Assembly (NCBI RefSeq): GCF_027941775.1
Contig: NZ_CP115917.1
Span: forward strand, 1,749,001 to 1,813,000
DNA from: Tenacibaculum pacificus
Lineage (GTDB): Bacteria > Bacteroidota > Bacteroidia > Flavobacteriales > Flavobacteriaceae
DNA length: 64,000 nucleotides
Direction: 5' to 3'
The notes under the pieces: generated by a model
What the model was told of the DNA's origin: nothing
What the model saw: only the letters and a program-made list of their open reading frames with translations
Database searches by the model: none
Program-made: the position numbers and the translations under genes
In this document: positions 1 to 10,667 of the stretch, piece by piece
Position numbering within the stretch: the first letter of the stretch is position 1
Layout: the number at the start of each line of letters is the position of its first letter

Positions 1-128
1 TACTGCGTTCTCTAATAATTTTGAAGAAAAATCCATGCCGCGAATTTACAATTTTTCAAGTAGCTATCAATATACTGTTTCATATAAAAAAAGTATCTTC
101 GTAGCACTAACAAAATATACAATTCATA

Positions 129-1592
129 ATGAGTTCAGAAATAAGAAACTTAGAACCTAAAGCTGTTTGGAATAATTTTGCAGATTTAAACGCTGTACCA
201 CGTCCATCAAAAAAAGAAGAAAGAGTAATTCAATTTATGGTAGATTTTGGTAAAAACCTAAATTTAGAAACTATAGTTGACAAAGTTGGTAACGTAATTA
301 TTCGTAAACCTGCTTCTTCAGGGATGGAAAACCGTAAAGCTATTGTGATGCAAAGTCACTTAGATATGGTACATCAAAAAAATTCTGATACTGTTTTTGA
401 TTTTGATACAGAAGGAATTAAAATGTTTGTTGATGGAGATTGGGTAAGAGCTGAAGGAACTACTTTAGGTGCCGATAACGGTTTAGGTGTAGCATCAATT
501 ATGGCTGTTTTAGAAGCTAACGATATTCCACATCCTGCTATTGAAGCTTTATTTACTATTGATGAAGAAACTGGTATGACTGGTGCAATGGGTTTAGAAG
601 GTGATATCTTAAATGGTGAAATCTTATTAAATTTAGATACCGAAGATGATGACGAAATTAGTATGGGTTGTGCTGGTGGTGTAGATGTTACTGCTACAAG
701 AACATATACTGAAGAAGTTACTCCTGAAAATACAACTGCTTTTAAAATTGCTATTACAGGTTTAAAAGGAGGTCATTCAGGAATGGATATTATTAAAGGA
801 TTAGGTAATGCCAACAAAATAATGAATCGTTTATTATTTGATGGTTTTACAAACTTTGGTTTACGTGTTTCCGATATAAACGGAGGTAGTTTACGTAATG
901 CTATTCCTCGTGAAAGTTTTTCAACTGTAGTTGTTGATAGTATTTCTAAAGAAGTTTTCTTATTTGAAACTCAACAATTAATAAATACGATTAAAGCTGA
1001 ATTTTCAAAAATAGAAGTTAATTTATCAATTAAATTAGAAGAAGTTGAAGCTCCTAAACACGTTATGGACTTAGGTGTTCAAGAAGGATTTATCAAATCA
1101 ATGTACACAGCTTTAAATGGTGTATATCGTATGAGTCCTGATATTGAAGGATTAGTAGAAACATCTAACAATATTGCTCGTGTTACCGCTAAAGAAGGAA
1201 AAATAAGAATCGCTTGTTTAACTCGTTCTTCTTCTGAAAGTAATAAATGGGATTTAGCAAACTCAATGCGTTCTGCTTATGAATTAGCAGGTTTTGATGT
1301 TGAATTTTCTGGTTCATATCCTGGTTGGTTACCTAACTTAGATTCTGAAATTTTAAAAATAGTTGAAAAATTATATGTAGAATTACATAATGAACAGCCA
1401 AATGTAGCAGCTTGTCATGCTGGTTTAGAATGTGGACTTTTAGGACAGAATTATCCTGAAATGGACATGATTTCTTTCGGACCAAACATTAGAGGACCAC
1501 ACTCTCCTGATGAATGTGCACAAATTTCATCAACACAAAAATATTGGAAATTTTTATTAGAAATTTTAAAGAATATTCCTAGTAAAAATTAA
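129..1592 (+). CDS. pepD: Aminoacyl-histidine dipeptidase (cytosolic, M20 family)
   Basis: A 487-residue M20-family metallodipeptidase of the PepD/PepV type, a cytosolic enzyme that splits dipeptides such as Xaa-His. Metal ligands are visible in order: H77-x-D79 in SHLDMVH, D116 in the GADNGLG loop, the E146-E147 pair in IDEETGM, D170 in NLDTEDDDE, and a C-terminal histidine in GPHSPDE. The dimerisation (lid) domain carries GLKGGHSGMD. The length is typical of the family. A TATCTTCG element at about 93-100 resembles the flavobacterial -7 box, and a strong terminator follows the stop codon, so it is probably transcribed alone. Family assignment is secure; exact substrate is inferred. Confidence 0.95.
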   Translation: MSSEIRNLEPKAVWNNFADLNAVPRPSKKEERVIQFMVDFGKNLNLETIVDKVGNVIIRKPASSGMENRKAIVMQSHLDMVHQKNSDTVFDFDTEGIKMFVDGDWVRAEGTTLGADNGLGVASIMAVLEANDIPHPAIEALFTIDEETGMTGAMGLEGDILNGEILLNLDTEDDDEISMGCAGGVDVTATRTYTEEVTPENTTAFKIAITGLKGGHSGMDIIKGLGNANKIMNRLLFDGFTNFGLRVSDINGGSLRNAIPRESFSTVVVDSISKEVFLFETQQLINTIKAEFSKIEVNLSIKLEEVEAPKHVMDLGVQEGFIKSMYTALNGVYRMSPDIEGLVETSNNIARVTAKEGKIRIACLTRSSSESNKWDLANSMRSAYELAGFDVEFSGSYPGWLPNLDSEILKIVEKLYVELHNEQPNVAACHAGLECGLLGQNYPEMDMISFGPNIRGPHSPDECAQISSTQKYWKFLLEILKNIPSKN

Positions 1593-1610
1593 TTATCAAT
1601 AAAAAAATAA

Positions 1611-1642
1611 AAAACCACAACAAGTAAAGTTGTGGTTTTTTT
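1611..1642 (+). terminator. Rho-independent terminator after pepD
   Basis: The stem ACCACAAC/GTTGTGGT with a short loop is followed by a run of T. It sits 20 bases after the pepD stop codon. Confidence 0.85.
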
Positions 1643-1687
1643 TATAAATTAGCTTGCTATAAATAATTTATTTAAACTGATAATTAA

Positions 1688-2377
1688 ATGAAATACAAAT
1701 TATTACACTTAATTTTTATTCCTTATTTAATCTTTTCTCAAGAATTACCAGAAAAAGAACATTATACTTATTTTGATGAAATAATAAATTTACAAAATAC
1801 AGATTTAAGTAACGGAGTATTCCATAAGGAAAAATACAGAACCATAAACGGAAATCATCACTATTATAAAGTAAATAAATTTTTCTTAGGTAAAGTACAC
1901 TATAATAATGATGTTTTCTCCAATACTTTAATAAAATACGATCTAAATAATGATAATATTATTATTAAAATAAGTAACTCAAGCTATTTAATTTTTATTT
2001 TAAAAAAGAGCTTAGTAAAAAAATTCACGATAGATAATGATATATTTATTAACATAGCGGACTATGGTTATAGTCAAATATTGATAGATAAAAAACCTAT
2101 CAAACTTTACAAAAAAAATTTAATTAACAGTTATGAAAAATTAAATAAAAAATTCAGTTATACTAAATTTGTAAACAAATCTAAATACTTTATAAATTAT
2201 AATAGTGAATATTTTTATGTTCTAAAAAAGAAAAATTTAATAAAAAAAATACCTCAACAAAAAAAAATAATATCTGAATTTTATCTTTTAAATAAAAAAT
2301 TAGCAAAAAATAATTCAGACTTATTTTTTACTAAACTTATAAATCTATTGAATAATAACGTTAATAATGCTAAATAA
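1688..2377 (+). CDS. Secreted protein of unknown function upstream of TonB receptor
   Basis: A 229-residue protein that I cannot place in a named family. The N-terminus (LLHLIFIPYLIFSQ) is a signal peptide; the rest is rich in Lys, Asn and Tyr and predicted to be mostly beta. Its stop codon overlaps the start of the TonB receptor gene by one base (TAATG), so it is the first gene of an operon with the receptor, the DUF4249 lipoprotein and the macroglobulin-like protein. A periplasmic or outer-membrane accessory role is inference from context only. Confidence 0.7.
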   Translation: MKYKLLHLIFIPYLIFSQELPEKEHYTYFDEIINLQNTDLSNGVFHKEKYRTINGNHHYYKVNKFFLGKVHYNNDVFSNTLIKYDLNNDNIIIKISNSSYLIFILKKSLVKKFTIDNDIFINIADYGYSQILIDKKPIKLYKKNLINSYEKLNKKFSYTKFVNKSKYFINYNSEYFYVLKKKNLIKKIPQQKKIISEFYLLNKKLAKNNSDLFFTKLINLLNNNVNNAK

Positions 2378-5112
2378 TGAAAAAATCGATACTACTACTC
2401 TCTTTTTTTCTAAATTTAAGTATCTATTCTCAAAAAGAAAGCGGAAATTTAAAAATTGAAATAAACAATCTTAATAAAGAACAAATCATAAACCTTTTAG
2501 AAGAAAAAACAGATTACCATTTTTTTTATATTAATAGTTGGCTAGATAATAGAAGAATCTCTAAAAACTTTAATAATACCTCTATTACAAATATTTTAGA
2601 TTATATACTTAACGATACTGCAATCAACTACTATATTACAAATGATAAAAAAATTATACTAACATATGGTAATTTAATATCTAATAGTATTTATGATAAT
2701 TTTGATATAGATGATTCATTATCTTTTGTCAAAAAAAGAAAATACCTGTTTTTATAAAAAACAACCAAGATATTAATGATTTTATTAAAATAGGTAAAGA
2801 AGAGCAAGTAGAACAAAAAAACTTCAAATTATCTGGATACATCGTAAATGGAAATACTAAAAAACCTATTGAAGGTGTTACTATTTTAGAAAGAAATAAA
2901 AATAAATCAACTACAAGTAATAAAAAAGGATACTATAACATAGTACTTCCCTATGGAAAAAACAATATTGAAACGTTATTACAAGGCTATAGTAAACTCT
3001 ATAAAAATATAATTTTATACAATGATGGTTCTTTGAACATATCTCTTATGGAGCAAGATGAACAACTTGATGAAATTACTATAAATACAAGTAAAAAGAA
3101 CAATATAAAAGAAATAATATCTGGAATTACTCAATTAAATATAGCTGAGATAAAAAACATTCCTTTAGTATTAGGAGAAAGAGATATATTAAAGGTCGCA
3201 ACTACTTTACCTGGTATAAAATCAGCAGGTGAAGGTTCTGAAGGAGTAAATGTTAGAGGTGGAAAAGTAGACCAAAACTTATTTCTATTAGATGATGGTG
3301 TACTGTATAACCCAAATCATTTTTTAGGATTATTTTCTGCTATCAACCCATTTACAACAGAAAGTTTAAAAATATACAAAGGAAACATACCCGCTGAATA
3401 TGGAGGTCGAATTTCCTCTGTTTTTAACATTGAAAACAAAAGATGCAAGTATCCAAAAATTTAAAGGTGAAGCTTCTATTGGGCCTATAACAGGTAATTT
3501 AACTATAGAAACACCTATTTTAAAAGAAAAATCAGGATTACTTATTGCTGCAAGAACTACTTATTCCGATTGGATTTTAAAATCTTTAAATAATAAAAAG
3601 CTAAATAAAAGTAGCGCTTCTTTTATTGATTTATTAGCTAAATATAATCATAAAATTAACAAAAAAAATTCTATAAAAATTACAAGTTACTATAGTAATG
3701 ATAAATATCAAATAGCCTCTGATACAACAAATTCTTACGGTAATAATATAATTTCATTAAATTGGCATCATAAATTTAATGATAAAAATGATGCTAATTT
3801 AATTTTAGCAGCTAGTAGTTATAAATTTAATCTAGATTACAACAGTAAAGATATAAGTAAAAATTTTAATTTAAATTATAGTATAAGAGAAGTTAATGCT
3901 AAATTAAAATTTAAATACGCCTTATCTAAAAAACATAATATTAAATACGGAGTATCATCTAAGTTATATAATATTTCACCTGGAGTTCTTCAATTTAAAG
4001 ATGATAATTCTCTAATCGAAAATCGTCAAATAGATAAAGAAAAAGGTTTAGAAAATGCACTTTTCTTGTCTAATAAATTCATCGTTAATAAAAAATTATC
4101 TTTAGATATTGGACTTCGTTATTCTCAATTTTTAACTCTTGGTAAAGCTACTCAGAATTTTTATACAGCTAACTCTATCATCGATGAAAGTTCACTTATG
4201 GTTACAAAGAAATATAAAGAAAATGAAGTTATTCAAAATTATAATGGATTAGAATATCGATTATCAGCTAGGTATTTATTGGGAGATAATTTATCATTAA
4301 AAGCTAGTTATAATAAAACTTTTCAATATATACATAGACTTAATAATAATACAACAGCTACACCTATAGATACTTGGAGATTATCAAACATTAATATTTC
4401 ACCTCAAGAAGGAAATCAAATCTCATTCGGTTTATTTAAAAACCTTAATGATTATGAATTCAGTTTTGAGACTTATTTTAAAAAATATAAAAATATTTTA
4501 AATTATAAAATTGGAGCTAATTTTCTATTAAATGAAAATATAGAAACAGAGGTTTTACAAGGTCCTGGTAAATCTTATGGTATAGAATTCCTTATTAAAA
4601 AGAAATTAGGTAAATTAAATGGATGGATAGGATATAATTACTCTAGATCTTTACTAAAACTTGATAGTTCTTTTAATGAAGAAAAAATTAATAACGGTAA
4701 TTTTTTCCCTACTAATTATGACAAACCTCACGATTTCACTACCGTTTTAAACTATAAAATTACAAAAAGATATAGTATCTCTACAAATTTCATATATCAA
4801 ACAGGTAATCCTGTAACATATCCTACAGGAAAATATAAATACCTAGATTCTGAATACTTATTATATAGTGACAGGAATAAATTTAGAATACCAAACTATT
4901 ACAGATTAGACCTTGGTATTAACATTGAAGGAAATCATAAAATTAAAAAACTTGCACACAGTTTTTGGAATATTTCAATTTATAACGTTTTGGGCAGAAA
5001 TAACCCTAAATCTATATTTTTTAATACAAATAATCAAGGTAAAGTACTAGCTTATAAAAGCTCTATTTTTTCATATCCTATTCCAACTATTACCTATAAT
5101 TTTAAATTCTAA
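2377..5112 (+). pseudogene. TonB-dependent receptor with STN and carboxypeptidase-like domains, two frameshifts
   Basis: One receptor of about 911 codons read in three pieces. Piece one (2377-2757) has a signal peptide and an STN domain. The CarboxypepD_reg-like domain (about 2820-3060) lies in the next frame, joined there if one A is added to the A run near 2735. The plug domain (GERDILKVATTLPGI, VNVRGGKVDQNLFLLDDG) and first barrel strands follow in 3033-3464. The barrel continues in 3400-5112, rejoined if one A is removed near 3433. It ends in aromatic F-K-F, as barrel proteins do. Both shifts lie in homopolymers, so the gene may be intact in the organism. It is followed 3 bases later by its DUF4249 partner. 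Confidence 0.8.
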
Positions 5113-5115
5113 ATT

Positions 5116-6351
5116 ATGAAACATTATAGAACATCTATCTATTATATTTTATTAATACTAATTACAATAAATTGTACTGAACCTTTTAGTTTAAATACAT
5201 TAAACTTTGAAAACATTTTAGTTGTTGAAGCATCAATAACCGATGAATTTAAAATTCAACAAATAAAGCTATCAAGAACTACTAATATAGAATCTGATGA
5301 TACAAAACATGAATCAGATGCAACTATTTTTATTATTAATAATGAAAATAAAAAATATAATTTTATAGAAGAAAATAAAGGTATTTATAAATCTGTAGAT
5401 AAATTTTCTTTAGAAAAAGATAAATCCTATACATTAAAAATAAAAACTAGCAATGGAAATACGTATACTTCTAGTTCCGAAAAGTTAGCTGGAAAAGCTA
5501 AAATAGACAAAATAATAAATACTACTGAAAAAAATAAATTCAATGAAAGTATTGTAAAATTGATGGTTAATAGTACTGGTGATAATGAAGCTAAATACTA
5601 CCGTTATGAATATGAAGAAACTTATAAAATAGTAGCACCTTACTGGTCACCTAACAAACTTATAGTTAACCCTGCTCCTCCTAAACCTATTGGATACGAT
5701 TTTTTCATCATAGTACCTAAAGAAAATAACAATAATAGAGTATGCTATAAGACCGTACGTTCTACCAGTATACAACAAATAGAAACGAATTCTCTTGTTA
5801 AAAACAAAATTATTGAATTACCAATACGCTATATCAACGAGTTTAATCATATTATTTCACACAGATATAGTATATTAATAAAACAATATGTTCAAAACTT
5901 TAATGCTTATAATTACTTTAAAACATTAAAAAAATTATCAAATAATGAAAATGTGTTTACTGATACGCAAAAAGGCTTTGTAAAAGGTAACATCGAAAAT
6001 GAAAATTCAACAAATGAGAAAGTAATTGGTTATTTTGAAGTTTCTACAGTTTTTAAAAAAAGAATCTTTTTTGATTATTCCGAATTAGTTACTGACCCTG
6101 TTTCAAATGATAATAGTTTACCATTTCCTATAATTTGTAAAACATTTACTTATCCCTTAATATTAGAAGATGATGAAAGAAAAATTAGAAATAATTTTTA
6201 CTTTAATAAGTTAATAAATGGTTCTTTGACGTTCTACAAAAAAAACGAATTAGATCTTACAGGAAATAATCGTTATGTAACAGTTTCTAAAGCCTGTGGA
6301 GATTGTACTATATTTGGTAGCAATATAAAACCTTCTTTTTGGATAGATTAA
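5116..6351 (+). CDS. DUF4249 family lipoprotein
   Basis: A 411-residue lipoprotein with a signal peptide and lipobox (ILITINC). The N-terminal half (FENILVVEASITDE, then DATIFIINNENKKYNF and DKSYTLKIKTSNG) matches the DUF4249 pattern, a Bacteroidota family usually encoded directly after a TonB-dependent receptor with a carboxypeptidase-like N-terminus, as here. The C-terminus has a paired cysteine motif (SKACGDCTIFG). It likely works at the outer membrane with the upstream receptor; the ligand is unknown. Confidence 0.8.
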   Translation: MKHYRTSIYYILLILITINCTEPFSLNTLNFENILVVEASITDEFKIQQIKLSRTTNIESDDTKHESDATIFIINNENKKYNFIEENKGIYKSVDKFSLEKDKSYTLKIKTSNGNTYTSSSEKLAGKAKIDKIINTTEKNKFNESIVKLMVNSTGDNEAKYYRYEYEETYKIVAPYWSPNKLIVNPAPPKPIGYDFFIIVPKENNNNRVCYKTVRSTSIQQIETNSLVKNKIIELPIRYINEFNHIISHRYSILIKQYVQNFNAYNYFKTLKKLSNNENVFTDTQKGFVKGNIENENSTNEKVIGYFEVSTVFKKRIFFDYSELVTDPVSNDNSLPFPIICKTFTYPLILEDDERKIRNNFYFNKLINGSLTFYKKNELDLTGNNRYVTVSKACGDCTIFGSNIKPSFWID

Positions 6352-6361
6352 TAAATTAATT

Positions 6362-8041
6362 ATGAAAAAAAAGCATATATCATTCTTTATTTTTTACTTA
6401 CTCTCTTTATCAATAATTTCTCAATCAAATAATAGCATTTTAGATTCATCTGGCTTTAGAAGTCTTTCACAAGAAAATATACACTTGCATTTAAATACAA
6501 ATTTTTTACTAACAGGAGAAAACTTACTATATAAAGTTTATAATTTATCATTAGAAGATAAAAATATATCAACTTTAAGTAAAATAGCTTACGTAAGAAT
6601 AATTGATAAAAATAATACACCTTTATTTAATCAAAAAGTCAGATTAAATAAAGGCGTTGGTTATGGAGACTTATTTTTACCTAATAATATAGAAACAGGT
6701 AGCTATAAAATAATAGCATACACTCAATGGATGAGGAACAAACAAATTTTCTTTGAAGAAAATCTTTACATTATAAATCCTTTTTCTAATCTAGAAAAAA
6801 TAAAAACAGCAACTGTAAGTAATAATATTATAAAAAAAAATAATGACACCTCCATTTCTTACATAAATACTAATAAAAAAAATTACACAACAAGAGAACT
6901 AGTTACCTTAAATATTACTAAAAAAATAAAAGGTACTTTTTCATTATCTGTTCGAAAAACTGATAATTTAGATTTACCTGAAAAATCATCGATTGTAAAC
7001 TCATTTAAATTACCAAAGAAAGAATATAAAAACTCTACAAAATTTTATATACCAGAACTAAGAGGTGAATTAATTAGTGGTAAAATTATATCTAAAGACA
7101 ATAATAAACACAATCTAAATAATTTAAAAATAGGCTTATCTCTCCCTAACAAAAATAAAATAACAAAAATATCTGTTACAGATAAAATCGGAAATTTTTA
7201 TTTTAATATTAAGGAGCCTTACAAAAAATCAAAAGCAACAATACAAATTTTAAATGATGATAGACATCTATATAATTTTAAAATAGATAAAAAGAATATA
7301 TTAGAAACTCATTTTGAAAATTTCAAACCAATTAGTATAACTAATAAAAATATTGAGATTATAAAAAGAAGAAGCCTTAATTTACAAATAGAAAATGCTT
7401 ACAATACAATAAAAAAAGATATATTTATTAAAGAAAAAATTAATCCATTAATTTTTGAAGATAAATGTGAAATTATTATTTTAGATGACTATAAACGATT
7501 TAAAACGATAAAAGAAGTAACTATAGAAATTCTAAATAATGTTTGGATTGATAGTGATAATAATTTTAGGGTAAAGAATATGAATTCTGATACAAACAAA
7601 AAATTACCTACACTATTAATAGTTGATGGATCTATTATTTATAAGCATAATGATTTTTTAGATTACAATGCAAATAAAATCAAATCAGTATCTATACTAA
7701 GGCAAAAATATGTTTTAGGGGCTCAACTTTATGAAGGAATAATATATATGAAAACTTTTAAAAATGATTATGATCCTAATTCAGATTACTTGAAAAAATT
7801 GAACATTTCACACCCTCAAAAACAAAAAAAATATTTTTTCCAAACACATGAGTCTATAAAAAAAACGAGAAGAATTCCTGACTATAGAACACAGTTATTC
7901 TGGCAACCAAATTTAGATTTAACAAAAAAACAAATATCTTTTTTCACTTCTGATGTTATTGGGGTTTTTGAGATAGAAATTGAAGGTTTTACTAACTCAG
8001 GAAAACCCATTTCATACACAAAAAACTTTACTGTTAAATAA
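6362..8041 (+). CDS. Macroglobulin (MG2)-like secreted protein
   Basis: A 559-residue exported protein with a signal peptide. Residues about 35-140 (HLHLNTNFLLTGENLLYKVY, then YKIIAYTQWMRN) look like the MG2 macroglobulin-type beta domain found in large Bacteroidota envelope proteins; a second Ig/carboxypeptidase-like segment lies near residue 240, and the end (SDVIGVFEIEIEGFT) is another beta domain. It is the last gene of the receptor operon, ten bases after the DUF4249 gene, and a terminator follows. It is shorter than full alpha-2-macroglobulin-like proteins and shows no thioester motif. Function is unknown. Confidence 0.6.
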   Translation: MKKKHISFFIFYLLSLSIISQSNNSILDSSGFRSLSQENIHLHLNTNFLLTGENLLYKVYNLSLEDKNISTLSKIAYVRIIDKNNTPLFNQKVRLNKGVGYGDLFLPNNIETGSYKIIAYTQWMRNKQIFFEENLYIINPFSNLEKIKTATVSNNIIKKNNDTSISYINTNKKNYTTRELVTLNITKKIKGTFSLSVRKTDNLDLPEKSSIVNSFKLPKKEYKNSTKFYIPELRGELISGKIISKDNNKHNLNNLKIGLSLPNKNKITKISVTDKIGNFYFNIKEPYKKSKATIQILNDDRHLYNFKIDKKNILETHFENFKPISITNKNIEIIKRRSLNLQIENAYNTIKKDIFIKEKINPLIFEDKCEIIILDDYKRFKTIKEVTIEILNNVWIDSDNNFRVKNMNSDTNKKLPTLLIVDGSIIYKHNDFLDYNANKIKSVSILRQKYVLGAQLYEGIIYMKTFKNDYDPNSDYLKKLNISHPQKQKKYFFQTHESIKKTRRIPDYRTQLFWQPNLDLTKKQISFFTSDVIGVFEIEIEGFTNSGKPISYTKNFTVK

Positions 8042-8045
8042 ATAA

Positions 8046-8076
8046 AAAACCACAATAGATAACGTTGTGGTTTTTT
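8046..8076 (+). terminator. Terminator after receptor operon
   Basis: The hairpin ACCACAA/TTGTGGT is followed by TTTTTT. It sits right after the macroglobulin-like gene. Confidence 0.8.
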
Positions 8077-8091
8077 GTTTACATTTACGCT

Positions 8092-8676
8092 ATGAATCTT
8101 TTATCACATTTATATTTATCAGGAAATAACACCGAATTAATGATTGGTAATTTTATTGCTGACCATATTAAAGGTAATAAAATTTCTCATTTTAAAGAAC
8201 GTATTCAAAAAGGCATTATTTTACATCGTCAAATAGATACTTATACCGATGCCCATGAAATTGTCAGAAAAAGTAAACGAAGATTACACGAACGCTACCG
8301 TCATTATGATGGTGTAATTATTGACATCTTTTTTGATCATTTTCTAGCTAAAAACTGGGCAACATATTCAGAAATCCCTTTGGATATTTATGTAAATTCT
8401 GTCTATCAGTTATTAGAAAAAAATAACTCAACGCTTCCAGAAAAAACACAAAAATTATTACCTAGTATGATTCAGTATGATTGGTTATATAATTATCAAT
8501 TTACTAGCGGAATCCAAGAGGTTTTAAACGGAATAAACAGACGTACACAAGGAAAATCTCAAATGAATTTAGCTTCGGAAGATTTAGCAATTCATTATCA
8601 TTTTTTTGAACAAGATTTTACTTTGTTTTTTGAAGATTTACGTGATTTTTGTAATATACAAATTGCTGAAATATGA
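8092..8676 (+). CDS. Acyl carrier protein phosphodiesterase-like (AcpH/DUF479 family)
   Basis: A 194-residue protein starting MNLLSHLYLSGN. I prefer ATG 8092 over an in-frame TTG at 8065, which falls inside the terminator hairpin. The family pattern is visible: MIGNFIADHIKG, LHRQIDTYTDAH, and YDGVIIDIFFDHFLAKNW, with the clustered His/Asp typical of the HD-like AcpH fold that removes phosphopantetheine from holo-ACP. In Bacteroidota this activity is inferred, not shown. The stop codon overlaps the start of the next gene (ATGA), so the two are cotranscribed. Confidence 0.8.
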   Translation: MNLLSHLYLSGNNTELMIGNFIADHIKGNKISHFKERIQKGIILHRQIDTYTDAHEIVRKSKRRLHERYRHYDGVIIDIFFDHFLAKNWATYSEIPLDIYVNSVYQLLEKNNSTLPEKTQKLLPSMIQYDWLYNYQFTSGIQEVLNGINRRTQGKSQMNLASEDLAIHYHFFEQDFTLFFEDLRDFCNIQIAEI

Positions 8677-9533
8677 TTTTATCAGAAACACATCAAACTC
8701 CCGTATTAGAAAAACCTATTCGATTACAAGAATACGGAACTGGAATTTTTAAAACTATTCCAACAAAATCGGGATTCAAAAAAGCAATTAAAAAAAAGTT
8801 AGTTTTTGTCGATGGTAAAATTGCAACTACGGCTCTATTTATCAATGGAAATGAAAAAATAGAATTGTATAAAATTAGCGAAGAAACCACTTTTAAACAA
8901 TTTAAATTTCCTTTAGAAGTTCTTTTTGAAGATGATTATTTAGCTGTTATTTATAAACCTGCAGGTATTTTAGTTAGTGGAAATTCGTTTGCAACTATTG
9001 ATAATACACTACTGCAAAACATCAAAAAAAGCCCTTTGGAAGATGCAACACGTCCACGACCTGTGCATCGATTAGATTATCCAACAAGCGGACTTTTACT
9101 TATCGGAAAAACAAGTTCGAGTATTATCGCTTTAAATAAATTATTTGAAGATAAAAAAATTCAAAAAACATATCATGCAATAACTATCGGGAAAATAGAA
9201 AATAACGGAATTATTGATTTTCCTATTGATGATAAAAAAGCACAAACTTCATATAAATTGATAAAAACAGTTATTTCTGAACGATTCAAAACATTAAATC
9301 TTGTTGAATTATCGCCAAAAACAGGAAGAAAACATCAATTAAGAAAACATTTATTAGCTATAAAAAGTCCAATTTTAGGCGATAAAGAACATTTTATTGA
9401 TGGATTTATATTAAACGGAAAAGGATTGTATTTACACGCATCTACCCTACAATTTGAACATCCGTTTACAAAAAAACAACTCGTAATTACAAAAGAGCTT
9501 CCGAATAAATTCAAAAAAATATTTGGTTGTTAA
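8673..9533 (+). CDS. RluA-family RNA pseudouridine synthase
   Basis: A 286-residue pseudouridine synthase. The catalytic motif HRLDYPTSGLLL contains the essential Asp (D135). The strand KPAGILVSGN and the C-terminal GRKHQLRKHL motif complete the RluA/RsuA-type active site. An N-terminal S4-like segment may be present at residues 15-65. It probably modifies rRNA or tRNA; which position cannot be told. It overlaps the upstream AcpH-like gene by four bases. Confidence 0.88.
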   Translation: MILSETHQTPVLEKPIRLQEYGTGIFKTIPTKSGFKKAIKKKLVFVDGKIATTALFINGNEKIELYKISEETTFKQFKFPLEVLFEDDYLAVIYKPAGILVSGNSFATIDNTLLQNIKKSPLEDATRPRPVHRLDYPTSGLLLIGKTSSSIIALNKLFEDKKIQKTYHAITIGKIENNGIIDFPIDDKKAQTSYKLIKTVISERFKTLNLVELSPKTGRKHQLRKHLLAIKSPILGDKEHFIDGFILNGKGLYLHASTLQFEHPFTKKQLVITKELPNKFKKIFGC

Positions 9534-9550
9534 TTTTACTTTAAAAAATA

Positions 9551-9558
9551 TATCTTTG
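9551..9558 (+). promoter_or_regulatory. TAnnTTTG -7 box for trmD
   Basis: TATCTTTG matches the flavobacterial -7 consensus and lies 5 bases before the trmD ATG, implying a leaderless or nearly leaderless message. Confidence 0.55.
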
Positions 9559-9563
9559 CCAAC

Positions 9564-10241
9564 ATGCGAATAGATATTATTACCCTAGCACCCGATTTAT
9601 TAAAAAGCCCGTTTGAACATTCAATGATGAAACGTGCCATTGACAAAGGTTTAGCCGAAATTCATTTTCATAATTTACGTGATTATGGACTTGGCTCTTA
9701 CAAAAAACTAGATGACACCCAATTTGGTGGTGGCGCTGGTATGGTTTTAATGATTGAACCTATTGATGCTTGTATTTCTAAATTACAAACTGAAAGAACC
9801 TATGACGAAATCATTTATATGACACCAGATGCAAAAACATTAAATCAATCAATAGCAAATACGATTTCTTTAAAAGAAAATATCATTATTTTAACAGGAC
9901 ATTATAAAGGTGTAGATCAACGTGTTCGCGACCGATTTATTACCAGAGAAATTTCTATTGGCGATTATGTTTTAACAGGTGGAGAGTTAGCAGCGGCTAT
10001 TTTATGTGATGCTGTTGTTCGTTTAATTCCTGGAGTTTTAGGTGATGAACAATCTGCTTTAACAGACTCTTTTCAAGATAATTTATTATCGCCTCCCGTT
10101 TACACAAGACCAGCAGAATATGACGGAATGAAAGTTCCTGAAATATTATTATCAGGGAATTTCCCTAAAATTGACAAGTGGCGAGAAGAAAAAGCATATC
10201 AGCATACAAAAAAGATAAGACCTGATTTATTAGACGAATAA
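9564..10241 (+). CDS. trmD: tRNA (guanine37-N1)-methyltransferase
   Basis: TrmD methylates G37 of tRNA with S-adenosylmethionine to prevent frameshifting. The 225-residue protein carries the SPOUT-knot signatures GHYKGVDQR (112-120) and [11 protein letters not shown] (131-141), plus FGGGAGM near residue 54-60. Length and order are normal for the family. It is next to rplS, a widespread bacterial neighbourhood, although here a MITE separates the two. Confidence 0.96.
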   Translation: MRIDIITLAPDLLKSPFEHSMMKRAIDKGLAEIHFHNLRDYGLGSYKKLDDTQFGGGAGMVLMIEPIDACISKLQTERTYDEIIYMTPDAKTLNQSIANTISLKENIIILTGHYKGVDQRVRDRFITREISIGDYVLTGGELAAAILCDAVVRLIPGVLGDEQSALTDSFQDNLLSPPVYTRPAEYDGMKVPEILLSGNFPKIDKWREEKAYQHTKKIRPDLLDE

Positions 10242-10265
10242 TCAGTATATACTTTAAACACGTAG

Positions 10266-10443
10266 AGCCTGTTTAAATTTTAAATAAAGTGTTTTTTTAG
10301 ATATAAACGTCACGCTGAATTTATTTCAGCATCGCACAAAACTAAGAACTACGGCAAATCAGGATGCGAAACTGAAATAAATTCAGTTTGACGGATTCGA
10401 TTTTTTAGCGATAAAAGGTTTTTAAATGAAATTTAAACAAGCT
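10266..10443. mobile_element. Miniature inverted-repeat element (MITE-like) with 5-bp target duplication
   Basis: Terminal inverted repeats AGCCTGTTTAAATTT and AAATTTAAACAAGCT match at 14 of 15 positions and are flanked by the direct repeat CGTAG (10261-10265 and 10444-10448). An inner pair of inverted repeats (CTGAATTTATTTCAG against CTGAAATAAATTCAG, with flanking GCA/TGC) makes nearly the whole 178 bp foldable. There is no ORF. It lies between trmD and rplS; the mobilising transposase is unknown. Confidence 0.7.
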
Positions 10444-10591
10444 CGTAGTTTTATTTGTTATTAAAAGAAAAGTAATCTCAGAAAAAACAGCTGTAATTAT
10501 TTAATAAACAACAATTAAAACTACTGATAAACAAGACAATAAATCAATAAATATTATTTAAAAATAAGTTAGTATTTTATAATATTTTGAT

Positions 10592-10599
10592 TAATTTTG
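10592..10599 (+). promoter_or_regulatory. TAnnTTTG -7 box for rplS
   Basis: TAATTTTG lies 69 bases before the rplS start codon and fits the flavobacterial -7 consensus. The remaining leader could bind L19 or other regulators, but no structure is obvious. Confidence 0.5.
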
Positions 10600-10667
10600 C
10601 AGAAATAAATTAACCTCTGACGATAATCGTGTACGTTGTTTTATAAACCAATATAAATATCATTACA

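Noticed and set aside
8065..8091. Upstream TTG start for the AcpH-like gene
   Set aside because: It lies inside a terminator hairpin and the family begins at the ATG at 8092.
8693..8890. Minus-strand ORF inside the pseudouridine synthase gene
   Set aside because: Shadow frame of a conserved gene.
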